This document shows, piece after piece, positions 1 to 6,396 of a DNA stretch of 6,679 nucleotides (the stretch's first letter is position 1; every line of letters begins with the position of its first letter). The DNA lies in contig JAHELA010000023.1 in NCBI GenBank assembly GCA_024644425.1, positions 8,637 through 15,315 of the forward strand. The letters run 5' to 3'. The notes below the pieces were generated by a model. It made no database searches. It saw only the letters and a program-made list of their open reading frames with translations, and was not told the origin of the DNA. The position numbers and the translations under genes are program-made. This DNA comes from Nitrosomonadaceae bacterium. GTDB taxonomy: Bacteria; Pseudomonadota; Gammaproteobacteria; Burkholderiales; Nitrosomonadaceae.

Positions 1-306
1 GTGAAAGTGAAAGCAACAAATACGGGTGATCGGCCAGTACAAATTGGATCACACTTTCATTTTTTTGAAGTAAATAGAGCAATCAGTTTTAGCCGTGTGA
101 AAGCTTTTGGTATGCGTTTAAATATCCCAGCAAGTACTGCAGTCCGATTTGAACCAGGCGAAGAAAAAGAAGTAGAGCTTGTCGAAATTGGTGGCACTCG
201 TTCTGCATTTGGACATAATGATCTTGTAAACGGCAACGTAACACAAGATGCCAATAAGGATGCATCAATGCAGCTACTAAAAAGCAAAAACTTTAAGGAT
301 AAATAA
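1..306 (+). CDS. ureB: Urease beta subunit UreB, 5'-truncated by window edge
   Basis: Structural beta subunit of cytoplasmic urease (urea + water to ammonia and carbamate); it packs against UreC and has no catalytic residues. The visible 101 residues match the UreB family from the conserved segment GDRPVQIGSHFHFFEVN (visible residues 9-25) through RLNIPASTAVRFEPG (39-53) and the VELVEIGG strand, followed by a charged Lys/Asp-rich tail. Compared with Klebsiella UreB from memory, about 20 N-terminal residues, including the usual PGE segment, are missing. The GTG at position 1 is therefore most likely an internal valine codon, not the start, and the true start lies upstream of the window. The stop TAA is at 304-306, two bases before the ureC ATG, so the two genes are in one operon. 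The family call is very safe; only the left boundary is unknown. Confidence 0.95.
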   Translation: MKVKATNTGDRPVQIGSHFHFFEVNRAISFSRVKAFGMRLNIPASTAVRFEPGEEKEVELVEIGGTRSAFGHNDLVNGNVTQDANKDASMQLLKSKNFKDK

Positions 307-308
307 TC

Positions 309-2030
309 ATGAGCTTGACCATCAGCAAAAAGAACTACGCGAATTTATTTGGGCCTACAACAGGTGATAAAGTTCGCTTAGGGGATACAGATCTTTTTAT
401 TGAAATAGAAAAAGACCACAATGTATATGGGGATGAGGCAAAGTTTGGGGGCGGAAAAAGTATTCGTGATGGTATGGGCCAATCCTCCACTGCTACAAGG
501 AACGAGGGTGTACTAGATTTAGTCATTACTGGTGCAATCATTATTGATCACTGGGGAATCGAAAAAGCTGATATTGGAATTAAAGATGGTAAAATTGTTG
601 GTATAGGTAAAGCTGGAAACCCAGATATGATGGATGACATCTCTCCTAACATGGTAATTGGTGCCTCTACTGAAGTTCACGGTGCTTACGGTTTCATAGC
701 TACCGCCGGCGGAATGGATGCCCATATTCACTTTATTAGCTCTACTTTAATTGAGACCGCCTTATTCAGTGGTATAACAACGATGATGGGTGGTGGTACT
801 GGTCCGGCAGATGGGACCAATGCTACAACGGTAACCCCTGGCAAATGGAATATCCAGAAAATGCTTGAAGCATCTGAAGCATTCCCCATGAATCTTGGGT
901 ATTTTGGTAAGGGAAACTGCTCAACCGAAGCTCCTCTCGCAGAACAAGTTGAAGCTGGCGCTTGTGGTCTAAAAATTCATGAAGATTGGGGCTCAACACC
1001 AGCTGTTATCAACTCTTGTTTAAATACTGCTGATAAATTTGACGTGCAAGTAGCCATTCATACTGATACATTGAATGAGGCAGGTTTTGTAGAAGATACT
1101 GTAAATGCTATTAATGGGCGAGTAATTCATACTTTCCATACAGAAGGAGCTGGAGGTGGTCATGCGCCGGACATAATCAAAATAGCAATGTACCCAAATA
1201 TATTACCATCTTCTACAAATCCAACCCGCCCATACACAGTTAATACCTTTGATGAGCATATGGATATGTTAATGGTATGCCATCACTTAAGTAGAAACAT
1301 TCCGGAAGACGTTTCCTTTGCAGATTCACGCATTCGTCCAGAAACGATGGGAGCAGAAGACATTCTGCACGATAAAGGTATTTTCAGTATGATGTCTTCA
1401 GATTCTCAAGCAATGGGTCGTGTAGGTGAGGTTATTTGCCGTACATGGCAAACTGCAGACAAAATGAAAAAACAATTTGGCGAGTTAGAGGAAGATAAGA
1501 AGAAGAATAATGATAATTTTCGTGTTAAAAGATACATTGCCAAATACACTATCAACCCTGCTATTACGCATGGTATTTCAGAATACGTAGGATCAATTGA
1601 ACCAGGTAAAATGGCTGATATTGTTCTATGGAGCCCTGCTATGTTTGGTGTTAAACCAGAGCTAATTATCAAAGGGGGAATGATTATAGCAAGCAAGATG
1701 GGGGATGCAAATGCTTCTATTCCCACACCTCAACCAGTGATTTACCGTAATATGTTTGGCGCATATGGCAACGCATTATATAAAACTTGCGCAACTTTCG
1801 TTTCTCAAGCCTCAATAGACAAAGGAATTGTGGCAGAATATGGACTACAAAAAATAGTTCTGCCAGTATCTAACTGTAGAACTATTGGAAAGAAAGACCT
1901 GATTCATAATGATAAAACACCTGAACTTTCTGTAAACCCTGAAAACCACGAAGTAAAAGTGGACGGCGTGAAGATATCTTGTGAACCAGCTAAGGAAATA
2001 GCGCTAGCACAGCGCTATTTCTTATTTTAA
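309..2030 (+). CDS. ureC: Urease alpha (catalytic) subunit UreC
   Basis: Catalytic subunit of nickel urease, an amidohydrolase-fold enzyme carrying the di-nickel centre. It has 573 residues, close to the usual 567-570. All known active-site residues are seen: nickel ligands H139 and H141 in DAHIHF, carbamylated-lysine candidate K222 and H224 in GLKIHEDWG, H251, H277 in HTFHTEGAGGGHAPD, D365 in SSDSQAMGRVGE, the flap pair C324-H325 in MVCHHL, and R341. These equal the Klebsiella positions plus 5. The N-terminal composite domain starts with the usual YANLFGPTTGDKVRLGDTDL and the protein ends with the family's AQRYFLF. The ATG at 309 is preceded by an AAGGA ribosome-binding site (295-299), 9 bases away and inside the end of ureB. 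A lysine/asparagine-rich stretch at about 395-403 fills a loop that varies in the family. It should be an active enzyme once nickel is loaded. Confidence 0.99.
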   Translation: MSLTISKKNYANLFGPTTGDKVRLGDTDLFIEIEKDHNVYGDEAKFGGGKSIRDGMGQSSTATRNEGVLDLVITGAIIIDHWGIEKADIGIKDGKIVGIGKAGNPDMMDDISPNMVIGASTEVHGAYGFIATAGGMDAHIHFISSTLIETALFSGITTMMGGGTGPADGTNATTVTPGKWNIQKMLEASEAFPMNLGYFGKGNCSTEAPLAEQVEAGACGLKIHEDWGSTPAVINSCLNTADKFDVQVAIHTDTLNEAGFVEDTVNAINGRVIHTFHTEGAGGGHAPDIIKIAMYPNILPSSTNPTRPYTVNTFDEHMDMLMVCHHLSRNIPEDVSFADSRIRPETMGAEDILHDKGIFSMMSSDSQAMGRVGEVICRTWQTADKMKKQFGELEEDKKKNNDNFRVKRYIAKYTINPAITHGISEYVGSIEPGKMADIVLWSPAMFGVKPELIIKGGMIIASKMGDANASIPTPQPVIYRNMFGAYGNALYKTCATFVSQASIDKGIVAEYGLQKIVLPVSNCRTIGKKDLIHNDKTPELSVNPENHEVKVDGVKISCEPAKEIALAQRYFLF

Positions 2031-2068
2031 TTAATTTACGAATTTATTTTCTGAAAATTGGCGGAGCT

Positions 2069-2371
2069 ATGCATTTAACACCTCGTGAAATTGAAAAGCT
2101 AATGCTACACAGTGCTGGAGAATTAGCTAAGAAAAGAAAGTTAAGGGGCGTAAAATTGAATCACCCCGAATCTATTGCATTGATTTGTAGCGAGCTAATG
2201 GAGGCTGCACGTGATGGCAAATCTGTTGCTCAATTAATGCAGTTAGGTGCAACCTTTCTAACAAAAGAAGATGTGATGGAAGGCGTAGCAGAAATGATCC
2301 ATGATATACAGATAGAAGCAACTTTTCCGGATGGCACGAAATTAGTTACAGTGCACGACCCTATCCGCTAG
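2069..2371 (+). CDS. ureA: Urease gamma subunit UreA
   Basis: Smallest structural subunit of urease, forming the UreABC trimer of heterotrimers. It has 100 residues, exactly the normal length, starting MHLTPREIEKL and ending TVHDPIR. Conserved family segments are visible: RGVKLNHPES (26-35), ARDGKSVAQLM (47-57), the VMEGVAEMI helix (69-77) and EATFPDGTKLVTVH (83-96). It lies 38 bases after ureC on the same strand. A GGAG sequence at 2063-2066 precedes the ATG, but only two bases separate them, which is shorter than ideal, so translation may be weak or depend on ureC. Its position after ureC, not before ureB, is unusual. Whether another ureA lies upstream of the window cannot be seen. Identity is certain from the full-length match to family motifs. 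Confidence 0.98.
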   Translation: MHLTPREIEKLMLHSAGELAKKRKLRGVKLNHPESIALICSELMEAARDGKSVAQLMQLGATFLTKEDVMEGVAEMIHDIQIEATFPDGTKLVTVHDPIR

Positions 2372-2717
2372 TACCGAGTTAGAAATAAAAAATTCCTGTC
2401 TGTTATTAGTTACACAAGACGGCCAAATAGGTAATTGTCAAATATCATTCGTAAGAGTAGCGGGAATAACTTTCGCTTGTCAAAAAGAAGTAATTCAGCT
2501 TATTTTATTTAAATTAGCAACAACTGCTTACTTGATACAAAGAATATTTCTGCTTCCCTCCTGTAAATTAGGACTCATAATAAATGGTTTGCTTGATAAA
2601 AATAGTCCAGCTATATTCACACCAATTACAGCCTGATATAAAAGTATATCAACTGATAAAACAACCCTATTAGAGTTCCAACCGTTTAATAAGATACTGG
2701 TAACATACATGAACTAG
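2346..2717 (+). pseudogene. Unidentified open frame in the ureA-ureE gap, possible gene remnant
   Basis: This 379-bp gap inside an otherwise tight operon holds a forward frame with no stop from 2346 to 2633 (96 codons). It then meets a single TGA (2634-2636) and stays open for 26 more codons to a TAG at 2715. That is long for AT-rich DNA with no coding past. However, it has no ATG before residue about 122, only CTG (2400) and TTG (2532) as early alternatives, and no convincing ribosome-binding site. It starts inside the end of ureA in another frame. The translation includes segments such as LLLVTQDGQIGNCQISF and a hydrophobic leucine/isoleucine-rich middle. I do not recognise the family. A worn-out ureD 3' end was considered, but the family's C-terminal PRIW motif is absent. 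It could equally be chance. Confidence 0.25.
2634..2651. repeat. Perfect 7-bp inverted repeat in the ureA-ureE gap
   Basis: TGATATA (2634-2640) and TATATCA (2645-2651) form a perfect dyad around the four bases AAAG. No T-run follows, so it is not a standard terminator. It could be a weak mRNA hairpin or a protein-binding dyad ahead of ureE, or chance in AT-rich sequence. Confidence 0.35.
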
Positions 2718-2750
2718 GGATTTTAACAATTTTTGTAGAATATATTAGTT

Positions 2751-3275
2751 ATGATTATTAACGAAATAGTTGGCAATAAAAACGATATACCGCTTGGTGA
2801 ATTAGAAATTGACTATTTAGATTTAGAATGGTTTGAGACATCTAAGCGTATCCAGAGTAAAGTAACAAATAGTGGAACAAAAATTGCTATTAAATTTCTA
2901 AAGGAAGGGCAACGATTGTCTCAAGATGACATCCTTTTTATGGATAATAAAAAAGCTATTGTAATTAATATTAGAGAATGTGAGGCAATAGTGATAGAAC
3001 CCACTTCATTACTAGAAATGGGCACGGTATGTTATGAAATTGGGAACAAACATATACCTATCTTCATTCAAAATGATCAGGTCTTAATCCCTTTTGAAGA
3101 ACCATTATTTCGTTGGTTAGCCACAAATGGCTATCGACCAATAAAAGAAATGAGACAGTTGAAAAACATGCTTAAATCAACAGATGCCGGACATTCACAT
3201 ACTCATAAACATAATGACGAATCATTGTCTATGAAAATTATCAGCTCTGTATCAAAACTCACAAATGAAAAATAA
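2751..3275 (+). CDS. ureE: Urease accessory protein UreE (nickel metallochaperone)
   Basis: Cytoplasmic dimeric nickel chaperone that hands nickel to the UreG/UreF/UreD activation complex. It has 174 residues, within the usual range. The N-terminal peptide-binding domain spans roughly residues 1-75. The metal-binding domain follows and contains GNKHIPIFI, in which H101 matches the conserved dimer-interface nickel ligand (His96 in Klebsiella). A short histidine-rich tail, GHSHTHKHND, gives extra ligands at H148, H150, H152 and H154. The chosen ATG has no clear ribosome-binding site, only AT-rich sequence before it, so expression may depend on a local start or on the long ureA-ureE gap. Its 3' end overlaps the ureF start by 11 bases, pointing to translational coupling. 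It is less GC-rich than ureC. The family assignment is strong from domain order, the key histidine, the tail and operon position. Confidence 0.95.
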   Translation: MIINEIVGNKNDIPLGELEIDYLDLEWFETSKRIQSKVTNSGTKIAIKFLKEGQRLSQDDILFMDNKKAIVINIRECEAIVIEPTSLLEMGTVCYEIGNKHIPIFIQNDQVLIPFEEPLFRWLATNGYRPIKEMRQLKNMLKSTDAGHSHTHKHNDESLSMKIISSVSKLTNEK

Positions 3276-3954
3276 TTTTATAGGGAGATTATTACATTTA
3301 TCTGATCCTACATTACCTATTGGTGGGTTTTCTCACTCACATGGATTAGAAACCTACGTACAACTAAATATTGTGCATGACACAGCGTCAGCCGAGCTCT
3401 TTATTATTGAAAATTTGAGCTCAAATGTAAAATATAATGATGCCTCATTTGTTCGTCTGGCTTATGAGGCTGCTGATAGAAATAGCTTTAATGAAATTAT
3501 TACTTTGGACCAAGAATGTACTGCACTTAAATGTGCAAAAGAGATTAGACAAGCAAGTCAAAAATTAGGTGTGAGACTTATTAAAATTTTTAAGAGACAG
3601 CAGGATCACGAGTTAATGTATAAATACGATGCCGCTATTATAAAGAATGAAACTTCTGGTCACTACTGTATCGCTTTTGGGCTTTGTGCTTTTTTACTTG
3701 GTATCCCATTAGAAGAAACTCTGTACTCCTACTATTACAACACTGCCGTTAGCCTAGTTACAAACAGCGTTAAGCTTATTCCGTTAGGGCAGCTAGATGG
3801 ACAGGATATCATGTTTAAGTTGCAACCTATTATCACCAAACTTGTAACAGAGACTTTAGAAATAGATCGATCTTTGATAGGACTATTAGACATTGGTTTG
3901 GACATGCGATGTATGCAACATGAACACCTGTACTCACGTTTATATATGTCCTAA
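3265..3954 (+). CDS. ureF: Urease accessory protein UreF
   Basis: All-helical accessory protein that links UreD to UreG in the urease maturation complex and is thought to control the GTPase step. It has 229 residues, typical for the family. Visible family motifs are SDPTLPIGGFSHSHGLE (13-29), GHYCIAFGL (132-140), LIPLGQLDGQ (171-180) and the C-terminal QHEHLYSRLYMS (218-229), which matches the usual ending with a conserved HE and YSRL. The start codon lies inside the last codons of ureE (11-base overlap) and no strong ribosome-binding site precedes it, so translation is probably coupled to ureE. The ureG gene follows after 30 bases. The sequence is AT-rich and moderately diverged, as UreF commonly is, but the end motifs and operon position make the call firm. 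Confidence 0.96.
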   Translation: MKNNFIGRLLHLSDPTLPIGGFSHSHGLETYVQLNIVHDTASAELFIIENLSSNVKYNDASFVRLAYEAADRNSFNEIITLDQECTALKCAKEIRQASQKLGVRLIKIFKRQQDHELMYKYDAAIIKNETSGHYCIAFGLCAFLLGIPLEETLYSYYYNTAVSLVTNSVKLIPLGQLDGQDIMFKLQPIITKLVTETLEIDRSLIGLLDIGLDMRCMQHEHLYSRLYMS

Positions 3955-3971
3955 ACTTAATTGTTGTTATT

Positions 3972-3975
3972 GGAG
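3972..3975 (+). promoter_or_regulatory. Ribosome-binding site of ureG
   Basis: GGAG lies nine bases before the ureG ATG. It is the clearest such site among the accessory genes here; ureE and ureF lack a comparable one. This suggests ureG is translated independently of ureF. Confidence 0.6.
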
Positions 3976-3984
3976 TGACTAGAA

Positions 3985-4635
3985 ATGACTGAGAAAAAAA
4001 CCAGAACATATGTAAAAATTGGTGTGGCAGGCCCTGTAGGTTCGGGAAAGACGGCACTGATTGAACGCCTAACTCGAGCGCTTCATGATGATTACAGCAT
4101 TGGCGTAATTACCAATGATATTTATACAAAAGAAGATGCAGAGTTTTTGACTAAAAATAGCTTGATGCCAAAAGATAGGATTATTGGAGTAGAAACAGGC
4201 GGCTGTCCCCACACTGCAATTCGTGAGGATGCAAGTATGAACCTTGAAGCCATTGATGATATGTCTAGTCGGCACCCAGACATCGAAATGATGATGATAG
4301 AAAGTGGTGGAGACAATCTTTCCGCAACATTTAGCCCCGACCTAGCAGATGTCACCATTTTTGTAATTGACGTCGCTGAGGGCGAAAAGATACCTCGCAA
4401 GGGTGGCCCTGGTATCACCCGCTCTGATCTTTTAGTAATAAACAAGATTGACTTGGCTCCATTTGTAGGAGCAAACCTTAAGATTATGGAAGCCGATGCA
4501 AGAAGAATGCGTAAAGGTAGTCCTTTTGTGTTTACAAATCTAATGACACTTGAGGGGCTAGACAGTGTAGTAGGATGGATAAAAAAATACGTTTTACTAG
4601 AAGAAAATGTAGACGAACCAAAATTATTTACTTAA
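3985..4635 (+). CDS. ureG: Urease accessory protein UreG (GTPase)
   Basis: SIMIBI-class GTPase whose GTP hydrolysis drives nickel insertion into urease; related to HypB of hydrogenase maturation. It has 216 residues, normal for bacterial UreG. Motifs in order: P-loop GPVGSGKT (16-23), NDIYTKEDA (44-52), the nickel-binding CPH (74-76) within ETGGCPHTAIREDASMN, ESGGDNL (106-112), and the guanine-specificity motif NKID (153-156). There is no N-terminal histidine-rich extension of the kind seen in some relatives. The ATG has a good GGAG site at 3972-3975, nine bases upstream. This is the last gene of the visible operon; a possible hairpin follows at 4675. The stop codon sits within a 9-bp tandem duplication (4628-4645), so the final residues KLFT may be recent. 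The assignment is certain. Confidence 0.99.
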   Translation: MTEKKTRTYVKIGVAGPVGSGKTALIERLTRALHDDYSIGVITNDIYTKEDAEFLTKNSLMPKDRIIGVETGGCPHTAIREDASMNLEAIDDMSSRHPDIEMMMIESGGDNLSATFSPDLADVTIFVIDVAEGEKIPRKGGPGITRSDLLVINKIDLAPFVGANLKIMEADARRMRKGSPFVFTNLMTLEGLDSVVGWIKKYVLLEENVDEPKLFT

Positions 4636-4645
4636 TTTACTTAAT
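4628..4645 (+). repeat. 9-bp perfect tandem duplication across the ureG stop
   Basis: TTACTTAAT occurs twice in direct succession (4628-4636 and 4637-4645). The first copy contains the ureG stop TAA (4633-4635). It looks like a small slippage duplication and changes nothing in the protein. Confidence 0.6.
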
Positions 4646-4674
4646 AAATGTATTAAGAAAAGTTGACTAAATTC

Positions 4675-4709
4675 TCTATAGTTTCCGGGGCACTCTTCCC
4701 CACTATAGA
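4675..4709 (+). terminator. Bulged hairpin downstream of ureG, candidate operon end
   Basis: TCTATAGT (4675-4682) pairs with ACTATAGA (4702-4709), and GGGG (4687-4690) pairs with CCCC (4698-4701), leaving a 4-base bulge (TTCC) and a 7-base loop. It starts 40 bases after the ureG stop. No T-run follows on the + strand (AAATACACC), so it is not a standard intrinsic terminator. It may protect the 3' end of the urease mRNA or help stop transcription together with the next stem. Confidence 0.4.
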
Positions 4710-4747
4710 AAATACACCTCTAGACTAAACCAAATATAAAAAGAAGG

Positions 4748-4784
4748 AAAAAAAAGCCGAAACCCAGATATGGGTTTCGGCTTT
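4748..4784 (-). terminator. Rho-independent terminator of the porin gene
   Basis: A perfect 14-bp stem, AAAGCCGAAACCCA (4753-4766) with TGGGTTTCGGCTTT (4771-4784), encloses a 4-base loop. Read on the minus strand it is followed by eight T (complement of the A-run 4748-4755), the classic intrinsic terminator layout. It lies 36 bases beyond the porin stop codon. On the + strand only three T follow the stem, so termination of the urease transcript here would be weaker, though the stem may still block read-through. Confidence 0.9.
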
Positions 4785-4820
4785 AAAAAGGATAGAGATT
4801 TTAGTTAAAACCCACCTTTC

Positions 4821-6128
4821 TTATATTTGAAGTTGGAAAGCTACCGTGAACTTATCGACTGTTTTACCTAGTGCGTTAGGTGCATAGTTTAGGCCTTTGG
4901 TAAACAGATCGCCATGTTGGTAGAACGCTGAAATACGAGCGTTATGACCATCTATAACATAGTTCACACCACCTTCAATTTCTGTACGCTTGGTACTTGA
5001 TGTCGGCTGAACACTGGTAAACCTTCCGTAAGGCTGGAACCGACCTATCCCGACTTTATGTGGGATTAGATACAAGCCATACAGAGTCCATGATTGGCCT
5101 CTAAACATACAGAAGCAACCTGTCGGATCAGCAAACGCTAAAGCAGAATAGTTTGCCCAGAAGCGTTTGTACTCACCATTAAACGTGAGTACACCCATAT
5201 TGTTATCGAGTACCTTTTCAAACAAGATATCTGTCACAAGACCAGTAAAGTCAGAACGACTATTGAAGCTACCCGCACCATCTGCCTGATGGTTTACACC
5301 AACAGCAATCGCGAGAATATCACCGGCTCCACCGTAGTAGGTACCACTAGTGTAATACCCTGGGTTTCTCTCAGGATTAAGGAAGTTGTAGGTGAGGCGC
5401 CCAGCCCAGCTCGCGCTGTCTGATTGGTTTGGTCCAACGGCCACAGTGTTTCTTAAACCAGTGAACACACCGACAGAATATTGCAATTGACCGTCAGTTC
5501 CCCATGGTTGAGGTACACCTAGTTCACCCCAGAAGACTACACCATTATCACGACCATAGAGTCCAGCTTGACCTACTCCACCACCTAGAGCGCTAGCTCC
5601 AAGAAAGCCTCCGGGAAAGTTCCCACTAAAGTCTTGAGGAAAGAATGGTGTCTTAAACCCTTCAAAGGTTGCATGGTAGAAAGGACCATTCAACTCACCA
5701 CGTTCTGTATTAGCCAACGTGCGTCCAGCCCATAAATTTACGTACTTGTTAAACTCGAACTTTGCGATCGCATCAAGTAGGCCAATTTGAGAGTTACCAC
5801 CAAAGTCGCTTGCCCCTCCGCCAATAAAGCAGTTAAAACATTCTGTGTTAATCGCGAACTTGATGTACTCATGAACCTGACCGGCTATGTACAAACGCAA
5901 GTTATAGATACTAAATGCGTTACTGTAATCAAACGTATTAGCTGATTGATCTTGTATGGCATTATAACCACCACGCATACCCATACCAAGGCTTATCCAC
6001 TTAGTATCGTCTATGGCGATCTTACCACCCGCATATGCACTGGGCAGTGTAACTGCTGACATTCCCGCAACTAGTGCGACAGCAACCCCCGTATGCAATA
6101 ATTTATTCTTAATTTGATTTAACTTCAT
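4821..6128 (-). CDS. Outer-membrane porin, about 435 residues, substrate unknown
   Basis: Predicted beta-barrel porin. A Sec signal peptide is clear: basic MKLNQIKNK, hydrophobic core VAVALVAGMSAV, and AYA cleavage site at residues 31-33 before GGK. The mature part alternates aromatic/hydrophobic and polar residues, with glycine- and asparagine-rich turns and strands such as YNLRLYIAGQV, WAGRLTYNFL and GGVNYVI. It ends FTVAFQLQI, with Ile in place of the more usual terminal Phe. I chose the ATG at 6126-6128 because GGGAGG (6137-6142) sits eight bases upstream and the signal peptide follows directly; the frame could start 18 codons earlier (6182), but that has no ribosome-binding site and would spoil the signal peptide. 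Unusual features are two close cysteine pairs, C97/C100 and C338/C340. Composition is visibly more GC-rich than the urease genes. It faces urease convergently; a urea or short-amide porin role, as for FmdC of methylotrophs, is only a guess. Confidence 0.88.
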   Translation of the reverse strand: MKLNQIKNKLLHTGVAVALVAGMSAVTLPSAYAGGKIAIDDTKWISLGMGMRGGYNAIQDQSANTFDYSNAFSIYNLRLYIAGQVHEYIKFAINTECFNCFIGGGASDFGGNSQIGLLDAIAKFEFNKYVNLWAGRTLANTERGELNGPFYHATFEGFKTPFFPQDFSGNFPGGFLGASALGGGVGQAGLYGRDNGVVFWGELGVPQPWGTDGQLQYSVGVFTGLRNTVAVGPNQSDSASWAGRLTYNFLNPERNPGYYTSGTYYGGAGDILAIAVGVNHQADGAGSFNSRSDFTGLVTDILFEKVLDNNMGVLTFNGEYKRFWANYSALAFADPTGCFCMFRGQSWTLYGLYLIPHKVGIGRFQPYGRFTSVQPTSSTKRTEIEGGVNYVIDGHNARISAFYQHGDLFTKGLNYAPNALGKTVDKFTVAFQLQI

Positions 6129-6136
6129 TGTGACAG

Positions 6137-6142
6137 CCTCCC
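6137..6142 (-). promoter_or_regulatory. Ribosome-binding site deciding the porin start
   Basis: On the minus strand GGGAGG is followed by eight bases and then ATG (6128-6126). This strong site, at ideal spacing and directly before a signal peptide, decides the start against the in-frame ATG at 6182. Confidence 0.85.
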
Positions 6143-6190
6143 TAGTGAGTAATAAAAACAAATCAAATTCTCTACCCTTCATTTACAACA

Positions 6191-6220
6191 TTAATATTTT
6201 GTATACGGCATCACCCCTCC
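6191..6220 (-). promoter_or_regulatory. Leader mini-ORF (MPYTKY) with strong ribosome-binding site upstream of the porin
   Basis: On the minus strand, GGAGG (6216-6220) stands four bases before ATG CCG TAT ACA AAA TAT TAA (6211-6191). The stop overlaps another ATG (TAATG), giving a two-codon frame ATG TTG TAA (6191-6183), which abuts the ATG at 6182 that is in frame with the porin. Such a strong site in AT-rich leader sequence is unlikely to be neutral. It could be a regulatory leader peptide or a ribosome loading site; no function is shown. Confidence 0.35.
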
Positions 6221-6240
6221 AAAGTGAAGAGGTTGTTAGA

Positions 6241-6269
6241 ATTGTGCCTAAGACAGCAAGATATAGCAA
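6241..6269 (-). promoter_or_regulatory. Weak sigma70-like promoter candidate for the porin
   Basis: On the minus strand TTGCTA (6269-6264) and CACAAT (6246-6241) are 17 bases apart, each matching four of six consensus bases. It would give a leader of about 105 bases. It is a weaker match than the extended -10 at 6397-6405. Confidence 0.25.
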
Positions 6270-6327
6270 GGAAAATCAAGATATTTTAAAGTTTTAAGTC
6301 ATAAAAGTGTTGCTTTTTTACAACATT

Positions 6328-6360
6328 ATTTTCTTGTTGTTGTTTCAATTCGAAGAAAAT
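6328..6360. repeat. 8-bp inverted repeat in the porin upstream region
   Basis: ATTTTCTT (6328-6335) and AAGAAAAT (6353-6360) are perfect reverse complements around a 17-base spacer that holds a TTGTTGTTG run. If transcription starts near 6390 on the minus strand, this lies in the 5' leader. It could be a leader hairpin or an operator. Confidence 0.35.
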
Positions 6361-6396
6361 CTATTCATTTTGTTTCTCTATACTCTGTAAATGCGC

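Noticed and set aside
1..3. GTG at position 1 as the true start of ureB
   Set aside because: The family alignment shows about 20 residues missing before it, and it aligns with an internal strand; it is a window-edge effect.
2346..2371. Frameshifted C-terminal extension of UreA into the downstream open frame
   Set aside because: UreA ends at its normal 100 residues with the family's usual HDPIR-type end, and no slippery sequence is visible at the stop.
2528..2710. 60-codon minus-strand frame in the ureA-ureE gap
   Set aside because: It has no recognisable motif and no ribosome-binding site and lies against the operon; most likely a chance frame opposite the longer open forward frame.
2721..2750. 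Internal promoter directly before ureE
   Set aside because: TTAACA is a fair -35 but no acceptable -10 lies 16-18 bases away before the ATG.
6129..6182. Earlier porin start giving 18 extra residues
   Set aside because: No ribosome-binding site precedes that ATG, and the extra residues would precede a complete signal peptide; the ATG at 6128 has a strong site.
6308..6325. TGTTG/CAACA stem as a terminator or small RNA end
   Set aside because: The stem is five pairs only and the following T-run on the minus strand is short; kept only as part of the leader description.
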